Of a DNA stretch of 64,000 nt, positions 52,275-62,700 are shown piece after piece. The notes below the pieces were generated by a model. That model made no database searches. It was given only the letters and a program-made list of their open reading frames with translations, and was not told the DNA's origin. Where the stretch lies: positions 4,039-68,038 of the forward strand of contig NZ_JARAMP010000022.1 in assembly GCF_028802875.1 (NCBI RefSeq). The letters are read 5' to 3'. The stretch's first letter is position 1; every line of letters begins with the position of its first letter. Source of the DNA: Seohaeicola sp024304985. Lineage in GTDB: Bacteria > Pseudomonadota > Alphaproteobacteria > Rhodobacterales > Rhodobacteraceae. Both the position numbers and the translations under genes were made by a program.

Positions 52275-52305
52275 AAACCGGCGCGGGACCCTGCGCCGGT
52301 TTTTT
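52275..52305 (+). terminator. Intra-operon stem-loop terminator/attenuator after dctP
   Basis: AAACCGGCGC (52275-52284) and GCGCCGGTTT (52293-52302) form a perfect 10-bp stem with an 8-base loop, then a run of T. As with the family-5 binding-protein gene upstream in this window, it may keep binding-protein mRNA above that of the permeases. Confidence 0.85.
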
Positions 52306-52328
52306 CGTCAAGACGAACGGAGGCCCGG

Positions 52329-52838
52329 ATGCGCGCATTCCTGCGATTTGAAGATCTCACCACCGGGCTTGCGCTGCGGCTGTCGATTGCCTTTCTGCTG
52401 ATCGCCGCCTCTCTGGCGCTCTATCAGGTGACGACCCGCTTTGTCTTTGGCAGTCCCTCGACATGGTCCGAGGTCATCACACGCACAGCGATGGTCTGGT
52501 CGGTCTTTCTGGGTGTCGCCGTCGCCTTTCGTCATGGCGCCATGATCTCGGTCGAGATCATCCAGCAAGTCCTGCCTCCAAAACTGGGACTCGGCCTGTT
52601 CCTTCTGGCCAACGCCCTGTCTGTCCTCTTTTTCTGCATTCTGTTCTGGCAGGGCTGGGCCATGGCTGAACGTGTGGCCAACCAGAAATTGGCCGCGCTG
52701 GATATCTCTATCGCATGGGCCTATGCGGCACTTCCCGTGGGATCGGTCTTTATCATCATTTCCGTTCTCGCCTGCATGATCCGCGGCGCGCAAGGGGACT
52801 GGACATCAAGCCACGGCAAGACGGAGGTCGCAGAATGA
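52329..52838 (+). CDS. TRAP transporter small permease (DctQ family)
   Basis: Four-helix integral membrane subunit (169 aa) of the TRAP transporter. Conserved features include the Trp-Ser-Glu segment FGSPSTWSEVITRTAMVWSVFLGVAVAFRHG, typical of DctQ. It starts 71 bases after dctP, past the attenuator, and overlaps dctM by four bases. Together with DctM it forms the translocation unit. Confidence 0.92.
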   Translation: MRAFLRFEDLTTGLALRLSIAFLLIAASLALYQVTTRFVFGSPSTWSEVITRTAMVWSVFLGVAVAFRHGAMISVEIIQQVLPPKLGLGLFLLANALSVLFFCILFWQGWAMAERVANQKLAALDISIAWAYAALPVGSVFIIISVLACMIRGAQGDWTSSHGKTEVAE

Positions 52839-54115
52839 ATACCGCACTGGGTCTTTCACTGGCGATCTTCTTTCTGCTGGGCGTGCCGATCGCTGTGGCC
52901 ATCGGCCTCGCCTCGGTCATCGGGATCGAAGCGCAGGGCAGCCTGCCCTTGTTGCTTGTGGCACAGCGCATGTTCACAGGTATCGACAGCTTTCCATTGA
53001 TGGCGATCCCGCTTTTCATACTTGCGGGCAATCTGATGTCGGCAGGGGGCATCTCGTTCCGGCTGGTCGAATTGGCCAAATCGCTTGTGGGTGGCATTCA
53101 GGGGGGGCTTGCCTGTTCCTGCGTGCTGACCTGCATGATGTTCGCCTCTGTTTCCGGCTCCAGCGTGGCAACCACCTTCGCCATCGGCGCGATCCTTATT
53201 CCTGCCATGGTCAAACATGGCTACCCCAAACCGATGGCGGCCTCCATCCAGGCAAGCTCGGCAGAACTGGGTGTGCTGATCCCGCCATCAATCCCTTTGA
53301 TCCTCTACGGTGTCTCGACTGATACGTCGATCGGGCGGCTTTTCGTGGCGGGACTTGGACCGGGTCTGCTGGTCGCCATCTCGCTGATGACCCTCGTTCT
53401 GGTGCTCTGCCGGGTTCGTGGCATCGGGATGCGCGATGGCGAGGACCGCTCCAGCGTAGGCCGCGCGGCCATCAACGCCTTGCCTGCGCTTCTGGTGCCA
53501 TTCGTCATTCTGGGCGGTATCTATTCGGGCATCTTCACGCCAACCGAGGCCAGCGCCGCTGCCGTGGCTGCCGCATTGATCGTGGGTATGGGCATCTACC
53601 GCGAGCTGAAATTCAGCATGCTGCCGGATATTCTGAAACAGACGGTCATCGCGACCTCTGCGATCATGATCATCATCGCCGCCGCTTCGCTGTTTTCGTT
53701 CCTGATCACCCGTTCGGGTCTGCCAAACGAGATTGCGGCCTGGTTCAAGGACATGTTCGACAGCCGCATCGCCTTTCTGCTGGCAGTGAACATTCTGCTG
53801 CTGGTCGTTGGCATGTTCATCGAAACATCAGCCGCGATCCTTGTGCTGGCGCCGATCCTGACTCCGATCGCCATCGCCTATGGCGTTGATCCGGTCCATT
53901 TCGGCCTGATCATCGTCGTGAACCTGGCGCTTGGCATGATCACCCCACCGCTGGGTGTGAACCTGTTCGCGGCCTGTGCCGTGGCCAAGCTTTCGGTTGA
54001 TCAGATCATTCCGCAACTGCTCTGGTTCGTGCTGACGGTGTTCGGCGCACTGATGATCATCACCTATGTGCCTGCCATCACGCTGTGGCCGGTGGAACTT
54101 GTATTCGGGAACTGA
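52835..54115 (+). CDS. TRAP transporter large permease (DctM family)
   Basis: Large permease (426 aa) with about twelve helices. It starts at MNTALGLSLAIFFLLGVPIA through an ATGA overlap with dctQ. The GDSFPLMAIPLFILAGNLMSAGGIS and SIPLILYGVSTDTSIGRLFVAG segments and C-terminal LGMITPPLGVNLFAAC are standard for DctM. It lies between dctQ and ltnD, so it probably imports a tetronate. Confidence 0.94.
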   Translation: MNTALGLSLAIFFLLGVPIAVAIGLASVIGIEAQGSLPLLLVAQRMFTGIDSFPLMAIPLFILAGNLMSAGGISFRLVELAKSLVGGIQGGLACSCVLTCMMFASVSGSSVATTFAIGAILIPAMVKHGYPKPMAASIQASSAELGVLIPPSIPLILYGVSTDTSIGRLFVAGLGPGLLVAISLMTLVLVLCRVRGIGMRDGEDRSSVGRAAINALPALLVPFVILGGIYSGIFTPTEASAAAVAAALIVGMGIYRELKFSMLPDILKQTVIATSAIMIIIAAASLFSFLITRSGLPNEIAAWFKDMFDSRIAFLLAVNILLLVVGMFIETSAAILVLAPILTPIAIAYGVDPVHFGLIIVVNLALGMITPPLGVNLFAACAVAKLSVDQIIPQLLWFVLTVFGALMIITYVPAITLWPVELVFGN

Positions 54116-54116
54116 C

Positions 54117-55004
54117 ATGGCGATTTTTCATGTGATCGGATTGGGCTCGATGGGCCTTGGCATGGCGCTGTCGCTACGGCGCGCGGGGCATGAGGTGCAT
54201 GGGCTGGACCTGAACCCGGCCCAGATTGCCAAACTTGAAGAGGCCGGGGGGCATGCGCTGGCCAATACCTCACCGCTGGCCGATGCCCTGATCTGCGTGG
54301 TACTGAACGCGGCGCAGACCGAAGCCGCCCTTTTCGGCACCGAGGGGTGGGCCGGGCATCTGAAGCTGGGTGGCACCATCCTGTCCTGCGCCACGGTTGC
54401 ACCGGAATTCGCAAAGCGTATGGAAGCCGAAGCGCAAGCGCGTGGATTGCATTATCTTGATGCCCCCATTTCGGGCGGGTCCGTACGCGCGGCCGAAGGG
54501 GCGTTGTCCGTAATGGCGTCAGGAACGGCTGCCGCCTTTGACGGCGCGGCCTTGGCGTTGGCCGCGATGGCGCAAACCGTTCACCGTCTGGGCGATCAGG
54601 CCGGTCCTGGCTCTGCCATGAAAGCGGTCAATCAGCTTCTGGCCGGCGTGCATATCGCCGCAATGGGCGAGGCTTTGGGGTTCGCCACATCGCAAGGTCT
54701 GGATCTGGCCCGCGTGCTTGAGGTGATCCGTGTCTCGGCGGGCACGTCATGGATGTTCGAGAACCGCGCCCCTCATGTGATCGACGCCGATTACACCCCG
54801 CGCTCGACCATCAACATCTGGCCAAAAGACCTTGGCATCGTAACTGATATCGCCGCTGGAGCGAAACTGCCCCTCCCCCTGACCGAAACCGCACTGGCGC
54901 AATATCGGGCTGCCGCCGAAGCCGGGCTTGGGCTGGAGGATGACGCGGCCATCACCAAACTGGTCGCCTCGCGTGCGGGGCTGAAACTGCCGGGGGATGC
55001 GTGA
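54117..55004 (+). CDS. ltnD: L-threonate dehydrogenase (3-hydroxyisobutyrate dehydrogenase family)
   Basis: NAD-dependent beta-hydroxyacid dehydrogenase (295 aa) with the GLGSMGLGMA motif (8-17), the substrate segment DAPISGG and catalytic Lys169 (AMKAVNQLL). LtnD oxidises L-threonate to 2-oxo-tetronate. With denD this gives the cell two entries into one pathway. It starts one base after the dctM stop region (ATG at 54117), and its stop overlaps the otnK start. Confidence 0.9.
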   Translation: MAIFHVIGLGSMGLGMALSLRRAGHEVHGLDLNPAQIAKLEEAGGHALANTSPLADALICVVLNAAQTEAALFGTEGWAGHLKLGGTILSCATVAPEFAKRMEAEAQARGLHYLDAPISGGSVRAAEGALSVMASGTAAAFDGAALALAAMAQTVHRLGDQAGPGSAMKAVNQLLAGVHIAAMGEALGFATSQGLDLARVLEVIRVSAGTSWMFENRAPHVIDADYTPRSTINIWPKDLGIVTDIAAGAKLPLPLTETALAQYRAAAEAGLGLEDDAAITKLVASRAGLKLPGDA

Positions 55005-56254
55005 TGCTGCTGGGCTGCATCGGGGACGACTTCACCGGATCGTCGGACCTGGGCAATACCCTGACCAAGGCGGGGATGCGCGTCACGCAATATGTCGGCG
55101 TTCCCGATGCAGCGGCCGCGCGGGATGTGGAAGCAGGGATTGTCGCGCTCAAGTCGCGTTCCATCCCGGTGGCCGAAGCAGTGAAGCTCTCGCTCGAAGC
55201 ACTGGATTGGCTGTGCGCACAAGGATGCACGCAGTTCATGTTCAAGTACTGCTCTACCTTTGACTCGACGCCAGAGGGGAACATCGGCCCCGTGGCCGAA
55301 GCTTTGGCCGATGCGCTGGATGCGCGTCACGTTCTGGTCTGCCCCGCATTTCCAGCGGCCGGACGGTCCATCTATCAGGGCCATCTTTTCGTGGCGGACA
55401 AACTGCTGAACGAAAGCGGCATGCAGAACCACCCGCTGACCCCGATGACTGACCCCGACATCCGCCGCTGGTTGGGACATCAGATCAAGGGCACCGTAGG
55501 ACACATCCCGGCGCAGGTTGTGATGCAGGGGGCGGACCACATCCGCAAGCGTATGCAAAGCGAGGATCGGGCGGGCCATCGCCTGTTGGTCGCCGATGCG
55601 ATCACAGACGCAGATCTGATTGCGCTGGGTCAGGCAGCGGCTGACCTGCCGTTGATCACCGGCGGGTCCGGCATCGCCATGGGTCTGCCGGGAAACTTCC
55701 GCAAGATGGGCGTTCTGTCCACGCATGAGACCAAATGGACGGGGCAGGGCGGTCGCGCTGCGATCTTGTCGGGCTCCTGCTCCAACGCGACCCGTGGGCA
55801 GGTGGTCGAACATGCCAAGACGCATCCCACGCGCGAAGTTACCGCGGATCAGGTCATGTCAGGCAGCGTCACCGCGCAGATGCTGGCGGAATGGGCGCTG
55901 GGGCAGAATGGCTTGCCCTTGATCTATACCTCAGCCGACCCTGCTATTGTCGCCGAGGCACAGACACGTTTCGGCAAGGATATCATCGCGACCCGGATCG
56001 AAGGTTTGTTCGCTGATCTCGCCCGCGCTTTGGTCGCTGGAGGGGTGACACGCCTGATCAGCGCAGGAGGGGAAACATCGGGCGCGGTGGTCGAAGGCCT
56101 CGATCTGACCGCCCTCGACATCGGTCCCGAGATCGACCCTGGCGTGCCGATGATCCGCGCGGGGGACAAGCTTGTTCTTGCCCTCAAATCCGGAAATTTC
56201 GGGGGACCAGACTTCTTTGCGCGCGCCGCCGCCATGATGGAAGGCCGCGCATGA
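55004..56254 (+). CDS. otnK: 3-oxo-tetronate kinase (DUF1537)
   Basis: DUF1537-family kinase (416 aa), N-terminal MLLGCIGDDFTGSSDLGNTL and the C-terminal SAGGETSGAVVEGL motif. OtnK phosphorylates 3-oxo-tetronate after isomerisation by OtnI. The ATG at 55004 shares a base with the ltnD stop; a GTG three bases earlier is possible. It overlaps otnC by four bases. Confidence 0.94.
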   Translation: MLLGCIGDDFTGSSDLGNTLTKAGMRVTQYVGVPDAAAARDVEAGIVALKSRSIPVAEAVKLSLEALDWLCAQGCTQFMFKYCSTFDSTPEGNIGPVAEALADALDARHVLVCPAFPAAGRSIYQGHLFVADKLLNESGMQNHPLTPMTDPDIRRWLGHQIKGTVGHIPAQVVMQGADHIRKRMQSEDRAGHRLLVADAITDADLIALGQAAADLPLITGGSGIAMGLPGNFRKMGVLSTHETKWTGQGGRAAILSGSCSNATRGQVVEHAKTHPTREVTADQVMSGSVTAQMLAEWALGQNGLPLIYTSADPAIVAEAQTRFGKDIIATRIEGLFADLARALVAGGVTRLISAGGETSGAVVEGLDLTALDIGPEIDPGVPMIRAGDKLVLALKSGNFGGPDFFARAAAMMEGRA

Positions 56255-56898
56255 CGGACGATTCGAAACTGCGCGAGGATATTTGCTTCTGGGCGGCCTC
56301 GATGTTCAATCGCGGGCTGACCGGGGGTGCATCCGGGAATATATCTGTCAGGACCGAGGACGGGGGGCTGCTCGTCACACCAACCGGGGCCAGTCTGGGT
56401 CGTCTCGACCCAGCGCGCCTGTGCCGTTTTGACTCTTCAGGCCGTCATGTCGGAGGCGATGCGCCGACCAAGGAAATGCCACTGCATTCCGCTTTCTACG
56501 AAACGCGCAAAAGCGCGGGCGCTGTCGTGCATCTTCATTCGACACATTCCGTCGCCCTGTCGATGCTGCCAGACACAGACCCTGACAACGTCCTGCCTCC
56601 GCTGACACCTTACGCCGTGATGCGGGTGGGGAAGGTAGCGCTTCTGCCCTTCTTTCTACCGGGCGACGCTGCAATGGGGGATGCATTGCGCGGGCTTGGC
56701 GGCAAACGATCCGCTGTGCTTCTGGCCAATCACGGGCCAGTGGTCGCCTCCAAGGATCTGGAGGCCGCAGTCTTCGCCATGGAAGAGCTTGAGGAAACAG
56801 CAAAACTGGCGCTCCTGCTTCGCGGTCACGCGCCTCGCGCGCTGACCGAGGATCAGATCGGTGCCCTTGTGCGGAAGTTTGATCTGGAGTGGGATTGA
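56251..56898 (+). CDS. otnC: 3-oxo-tetronate 4-phosphate decarboxylase (class II aldolase family)
   Basis: Class II aldolase/adducin-type metalloenzyme (215 aa) that decarboxylates 3-oxo-tetronate 4-phosphate to dihydroxyacetone phosphate, the last step before central metabolism. Metal ligands are the paired His of HLHSTHSV and the later His of LLANHGPVV; the phosphate-binding GASGNIS and TPTGASLG segments are present. It overlaps otnK by four bases and shares one base with otnI. Confidence 0.93.
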   Translation: MTDDSKLREDICFWAASMFNRGLTGGASGNISVRTEDGGLLVTPTGASLGRLDPARLCRFDSSGRHVGGDAPTKEMPLHSAFYETRKSAGAVVHLHSTHSVALSMLPDTDPDNVLPPLTPYAVMRVGKVALLPFFLPGDAAMGDALRGLGGKRSAVLLANHGPVVASKDLEAAVFAMEELEETAKLALLLRGHAPRALTEDQIGALVRKFDLEWD

Positions 56899-57665
56899 TG
56901 CGCTATTCCGCGAACCTTGGTTTCTTGTTCACCGACTTGTCCTTGCCGCAGGCTATCCATGCCGCCAAGGACGCAGGCTTTGATGCCGTGGAATGTCATT
57001 TTCCCTATGACATATCCGCCGACGACGTGGCTACCGCACTGCGCGAAACCAGCCTGACCATGCTGGGCCTGAACACTTGGCCCGGTGACAAGGCAGCAGG
57101 GGATTTCGGTCTGGCCGCCCTGCCGGGGCGCGAAGAAGAGGCCCGCGCCGCTATCGCGCAAGCCATTGATTACGCTGTCGCAACCGACACGAAAGCTGTG
57201 CATGTCATGGCAGGCCGCACGGATGGCGGCGACGCGGCCGAGACCACCTTCCGCGCTAATCTGGCCCATGCCTGCGATCTGGCTGCACCCCACGGGATCA
57301 CCATCCTGATCGAACCGATCAACACCCGTGATGTTCAGGGCTATCACCTGTCCCGGACGGATCATGCCCTGCGCATCATCACAGCGCTGGACAAGCCGAA
57401 CCTGAAGCTCATGTTCGATTGTTATCACATGCAGATCATGCAAGGCGATCTGGCCATGCATCTGCGCCATCTGATGCCCGTCATCGGTCATATCCAGATC
57501 GCTTCCGTTCCTGACAGGAGCGAACCGGATCAGGGAGAGGTCGATTATCGCTGGCTGATGCAACATCTGGCACAACTGGATTACGTGGGTTTTGTCGGTG
57601 CCGAATACCGCCCCCGCGCTGGAACCGCCGCCGGTCTCGGCTGGCTGAGACAGTTCCGCGACTGA
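56898..57665 (+). CDS. otnI: 2-oxo-tetronate isomerase (hydroxypyruvate-isomerase fold)
   Basis: TIM-barrel isomerase (255 aa) that converts 2-oxo-tetronate to the 3-oxo form. N-terminal RYSANLGFLFTDLSLPQAI, metal-ligand motifs LIEPINTRD and MFDCYHMQ, and the C-terminal VGAEYRPRAGT are typical of the Hyi/OtnI family. Its ATG shares one base with the otnC stop (TGATG). It completes the denD/ltnD-otnI-otnK-otnC pathway from tetronates to dihydroxyacetone phosphate. Confidence 0.93.
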   Translation: MRYSANLGFLFTDLSLPQAIHAAKDAGFDAVECHFPYDISADDVATALRETSLTMLGLNTWPGDKAAGDFGLAALPGREEEARAAIAQAIDYAVATDTKAVHVMAGRTDGGDAAETTFRANLAHACDLAAPHGITILIEPINTRDVQGYHLSRTDHALRIITALDKPNLKLMFDCYHMQIMQGDLAMHLRHLMPVIGHIQIASVPDRSEPDQGEVDYRWLMQHLAQLDYVGFVGAEYRPRAGTAAGLGWLRQFRD

Positions 57666-57747
57666 TCGCACCTGTTCTCTTGCGCTTGACTCTGCCGATG
57701 CCGCGACGCAGCATAGCAGGTCTTTTCAACTGTCATGGACATGACAA

Positions 57748-58410
57748 ATGGCAAAAGAGACAAGGACCTTCGCCGTTATCGGTTTGGGGGCCTTTGGAAG
57801 CGCGGTCGCAACAGAGCTGGCCCGTTTCGACAATCACGTGATCGGAGTCGATCTGGACGAGCGTCGCGTCAGTCAATTGGCGGCAAATCTACCAGCGACA
57901 GCCATCCTTGATTCAAGCGATGAAAATGCGCTGCGTGAGGCGGGGATCGACCGGTATGACGTCGCTCTGATCGCCATTGGCCGCGATATCGAAGCCAGCA
58001 TCCTGACCACCATGAACCTCAAGATGCTGGGGATCGAGACGATCTGGGTGAAGGCTTCAAACAAGACGCATCACCGCATCTTGTCCAAATTAGGCGCAGA
58101 CCGCGTGATTCTGCCCGAGCAGGAAATGGGCCGCCATATCGCGCAAATGCTCAACAATCCGGTGGTTCAAGACTATGTCAGCTTGGGAAACGGCTTCAGT
58201 GTCGTGAACATTGTTGTGCCAGACCGGCTGGACGAAAAGCCCCTGCGTGCCCTCAAGCTGGGAGAAGCCTTCGATCTCAAACTGTTGGGGCTGATGCGCG
58301 GGACCGAGTACATGCCCTGCGACAACGCCGATCTGGTGTTGCGCCGGGATGACAAACTTCTTCTTCTGGGCAAGCGCCCCGAATTGCGTCGCTTTGGCGA
58401 TACACTGTAG
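57748..58410 (+). CDS. Potassium channel regulatory subunit TrkA/KtrA
   Basis: Cytoplasmic regulatory protein (220 aa) with an N-terminal RCK/TrkA-N Rossmann domain (VIGLGAFGSAVATELAR, VDLDERRV) and a C-terminal TrkA-C domain. It binds NAD/ATP and gates the TrkH channel encoded 17 bases downstream. Length matches KtrA (short, single N-C pair) rather than the duplicated E. coli TrkA. Confidence 0.92.
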   Translation: MAKETRTFAVIGLGAFGSAVATELARFDNHVIGVDLDERRVSQLAANLPATAILDSSDENALREAGIDRYDVALIAIGRDIEASILTTMNLKMLGIETIWVKASNKTHHRILSKLGADRVILPEQEMGRHIAQMLNNPVVQDYVSLGNGFSVVNIVVPDRLDEKPLRALKLGEAFDLKLLGLMRGTEYMPCDNADLVLRRDDKLLLLGKRPELRRFGDTL

Positions 58411-58427
58411 CGGACAGGTCCGAAGCC

Positions 58428-59783
58428 ATGACGGTGTTCCCCTTGGCGTTGCGACGACGCTTCTGGCGGCGGATGGCCATCACGCCTCCACCCGCCATCC
58501 TTGCGGCGCTTTATGCGGCCCTGATCGTGATCGGGGCCTGCGTCTTCAAGCTGCCTATCTCGTCCACCGTGCCGATCACATGGTTGGATGCTCTGTTCAC
58601 GGCAACATCTGCAGTCACTGTCACTGGTCTGGCCGTGCTGGATACAGGGGCCGCGTTCACATTGTTCGGCGAGATGGTGCTAGCTTTCCTGATCCAGGTT
58701 GGCGGATTGGGCCTGATGACCTTTGCCGTGCTGATCTTGGCCGCTCTTGGTCTGCCGGTCGGGATCACCGGCAGGCTTTATCTGCGCGACGACCTGAACC
58801 AATCATCGATGCAGCAATTGACCGATCTGGTCGGCACCATTCTCAAGGTGGTTCTGATCTGCGAACTGGCAGGTGCCGCACTGCTATGCGTGACCTTCGT
58901 GCCGGAGTTCGGCCTCTGGCGCGGGATATGGGAATCCGTATTCCATTCCATCTCGGCCTTCAATAACGCGGGCTTTTCAACCTTCTCGAACGGGCTTGTG
59001 CCCTATGCGACCGACCCGGTCATCAATATCGTGATCCCCACACTCTTCATCGTGGGGGGGATCGGCTATGTGGTCGTGTCCGACATCTTTCGCGCCAAAA
59101 GCTGGCGTGGCTGGTCGCTGCATAGCAAGGTCATGCTACTGGGCACGGCGGTTCTGATCCCTTGGTCGGTAGGCATGTTCGCCGTTCTGGAATGGACGAA
59201 CCCGGCCACGCTGGGGCAATTCGACGACGGGCTTTCGAAACTGACCGTCAGCTGGTTTCAAGGTGTCACCACGCGCACGGCCGGATTCAATACCACGGAT
59301 ATCGGTGGTCTGCATGACAGTACCGCCATGATGTTCATCTCGCTTATGCTGATCGGGGGCGGGCCAACATCTACGGCGGGTGGCATCAAGGTCACCACTT
59401 TCGTGGTGATGATCCTGGCCACGGTTGCGTTCTTCCGACGCCAGACACAATTGACCGCCTTTGGTCGCAGCATCGGTCTGGAGCAGGTCCTCAAGGTCAT
59501 GGCTCTGACCGCGATCAGCTTGATCGTGGTTTTCGTCGGGATCTTCTTGCTGACCCTGTCGCATGATGGCGATTTTCTGGACATCAGCTTCGAGGTCGCC
59601 TCTGCCTTCGGGACCGTTGGCTTGTCACGAGGCTACACGGGCGAGCTGTCCGACGTGGGTCGCGCGGTGATCATCGCGATCATGTTCCTGGGAAGGGTCG
59701 GGCCGCTGACTTTGGGCTTTTTCCTTGCCACACGCGTCACACCACGCGTGCGCTATCCCGAAGGTCAGATTCATCTGGGCTGA
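58428..59783 (+). CDS. Potassium uptake membrane subunit TrkH/KtrB
   Basis: Potassium-translocating membrane protein (451 aa) with the four pore loops of the TrkH/KtrB superfamily; selectivity-loop segments TATSAVTVTGL, NNAGFSTF, TTRTAGFNTTDI and ASAFGTVGLSRG are visible. It pairs with the TrkA-like subunit just upstream. Its stop codon is two bases from that of the convergent oxidoreductase gene (TGACGTCA palindrome), leaving no room for a separate terminator. Confidence 0.94.
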   Translation: MTVFPLALRRRFWRRMAITPPPAILAALYAALIVIGACVFKLPISSTVPITWLDALFTATSAVTVTGLAVLDTGAAFTLFGEMVLAFLIQVGGLGLMTFAVLILAALGLPVGITGRLYLRDDLNQSSMQQLTDLVGTILKVVLICELAGAALLCVTFVPEFGLWRGIWESVFHSISAFNNAGFSTFSNGLVPYATDPVINIVIPTLFIVGGIGYVVVSDIFRAKSWRGWSLHSKVMLLGTAVLIPWSVGMFAVLEWTNPATLGQFDDGLSKLTVSWFQGVTTRTAGFNTTDIGGLHDSTAMMFISLMLIGGGPTSTAGGIKVTTFVVMILATVAFFRRQTQLTAFGRSIGLEQVLKVMALTAISLIVVFVGIFLLTLSHDGDFLDISFEVASAFGTVGLSRGYTGELSDVGRAVIIAIMFLGRVGPLTLGFFLATRVTPRVRYPEGQIHLG

Positions 59784-59785
59784 CG

Positions 59786-62700
59786 TCAGGCGGCAGGCAT
59801 CCGTGCCGCCGCCTCGGCCATCATCTTGTCCGCCGCCGCGTGACGAACGGGACCATAGCCGCGGATGTCCTGCGCTGTTTTCAGAAGGGCAAGCGCCGTA
59901 TCGGCGTGGGCCGGATCGAAACTGAGTTCGACATGCGTCATGACACCCTCGAACCAGTCCAACAACTGGCGGTCCAGTTTGCGATCGGCACTATAGGCAA
60001 ATGGATCGAGCGCCGATCCGCGGAGACCCTTCATGCGCGCCAGAACCTTGAAAGCGGGGCGCATCCACGGCCCGAACGCGCGCTTGTTGGGCCGCCCGCG
60101 GGCATCTTTCCCAAGCGGCAATAGTGGCGGTGCAAGGTGATACTTCACCTTGAAATCCCCCTCGAATGCCTCGGCAATTTCAGCCTCGAACGTGCCTTCG
60201 GTGTGCAGCCGGGCGACTTCGTATTCGTCTTTATAGGCCATCAGCCGAAACAGGGATCTGGCGGCTTCCGCCACCACATCGTCGCCCGCTTCTGGCAAGG
60301 CCGCACGGAAACGCGCGATGCGGTCGGTGAACCGCTTGGCATAGGCCGCGTCCTGATAGCCTGTCAGAAACTCCGCGCGATGCGCGATCAGTGCCTCCAA
60401 CGTCTCCGGCGCCTTGGGCGCCTCATGCAGCAGAGCGAAAACCTCGGGCCGGACAGCGATGATCCGTCCCAGATCGAACGCAGTGCCATTCTTCTCGATC
60501 GCCACCCCGTTCAGCAGAATCGCCTGCTTCAGCGCGACCTCACTGACCGGAACCAGCCCCCGCTGGAACGCCGCGCCCAGCATCATCATGTTGGCGAAGA
60601 CCGCATCCCCCATCAGCCGCTCGGCCGCGACATTGGCGTCGAAAGCGATGACATGGGGATCGCCGACCGTTGCGCGGATGAGCGCTTCGCGCGCGTCGAT
60701 CTTCAGGTCTGCATCACGGTGCAGCACCAGATCGCCGGTCGGCATTTCGGCACGGTTCAGCACGACTTCCGTGCCGCGCCGGTAATGGACCGATGCCTTG
60801 GGCGCGGAACAAACCACGGCGTCGCATCCAATCACCGCATCCGCCGCCCCCGTTTCGATCCGCACCTGATGGATCGCCTCAGGCGTTGCACCGATGCGGA
60901 CATACCCCAGAACAGTGCCAAACTTCTGCGCAAAACCCGTGAAATCCAGCACACTCGCACCCTTGCCCTCAAGATGTGCGGCCATGGTGATCAATGCCCC
61001 GATAGTCACGACACCCGTGCCGCCGACACCTGCCACCAACAGGTTATAAGGCTGTGACAGATCCGCGGCGGCAGGGCGCGGCAGATCGGCCATCAACGCC
61101 GGCAGATCCAGACCCGCCGGTTGCGGCTTGCGCCGCTGGCCACCCTCGATCGTCACGAAACTGGGGCAGAAACCGTTGAGGCAGGAGAAATCCTTGTTGC
61201 AACTGGACAGGTTGATCTTGCGCTTGCGTCCCAACGCCGTGTCGCGGGGTTCGACACTCAGGCAGTTCGACTCGACAGAACAATCCCCGCAACCTTCGCA
61301 GACCAGCGGGTTGATCATCACATGGCGGGCCGGGTCCTCCATCGTGCCGCGCTTGCGCCGACGACGCTTTTCCGTGGCGCAGGTCTGCTCGTAGATCAGG
61401 ACCGAGACACCCTTCACCTCGCGCAGTTCCCGCTGCACCGGGTCAAGATCGGCGCGGTCATGGAACGTGGTGCCAGCCGGAAAATCGCCACGCGTGAACT
61501 TGTCAGGATCGTCCGAGACCAGCGCAATCCGCTCGACCCCCTCAGCCCGGCAGCTTTGCGCAATCGCCGCAGGACTGACCGGCCCATCCACCGGCTGCCC
61601 GCCGGTCATCGCAACGGCGTCATTGTAAAGGATCTTGTAGGTGATGTTTGCCCCAGCGGCGACCGCCTGCCGGATAGCGAGCGAGCCGGAGTGATACCAC
61701 GTCCCCTCGCCAAGGTTCTGAAAGATATGACGTTTTCCGTTGAAACGTGACGCCGCCGCCCAGGGGACACCTTCGCCGCCCATCTGGGCATAACCCACCG
61801 TATTGCGATCCATCCAGCCTGCCATGACGTGACAGCCAATACCGCTGGCCGCCATGCTGCCCTCGGGAAGTTTCGTGGATGTGTTATGCGGACAGCCTGA
61901 ACAGAAATACGGGGTGCGCGTGGCACCCGGTACCGACAGGACAGGGGCAGGGGTAGCGGTCAGCGCGCGTGCCTTCTCGGTCAGCCCTTCCTCAGGAAAA
62001 AACCGCGCCAGACGCTCTGCCACAATGGGCACCAGCATCAGCGGCGTCAGCTCTCCTGTCCATGGAATAAGCGGATCACCCGCGGCACGATGCTTGCCCA
62101 CCATCTTGCGCGGCTTGTCGCCGGGCCAATCATAGAAATATTCCTTGAACTGGCTTTCGATGATCCCGCGCTTTTCCTCGACGACAAGCACCTCTTCCTT
62201 GCCCTTCACGAAGGCCAGCGCATCACGCCGCGCCAGCGGCCAGACCATGCCCACCTTGTAGACATCAATGCCCAGACGGCGACAGGCCGCTTCGTCCAAA
62301 CCCAAAAGACGCAGCGCCTCCATCAGATCAAGATGCGCCTTGCCCGTCGTCACGATCCCGAACCGCGCATTCGCAATATCATAGATGCGCCGGTCGATGG
62401 GGTTCGCTTCAACAAAGGCTTCGACCGCATCGAGTTTGGCGCTGATCCGCGTTTCGATTTCCGGGCTGGGCATGTCGGAACGGCGCACATGCAAGCCACC
62501 GGGGGGTGACGTGAAATCCGGTTGTATGAAAACGCGGTCCTTTGGCAACTCGACCGATTGTCCCGCTTCGACCGTTTCCGAAATCGCCTTGAAGCCGACC
62601 CATGTCCCGCTGAAGCGCGATAGGGCGAAACCGTAGGCTCCGAATTCCAGATACTCGGCAATGCTCGCCGGGTTCAGCGTCGGCATGAACCACGCCATGA

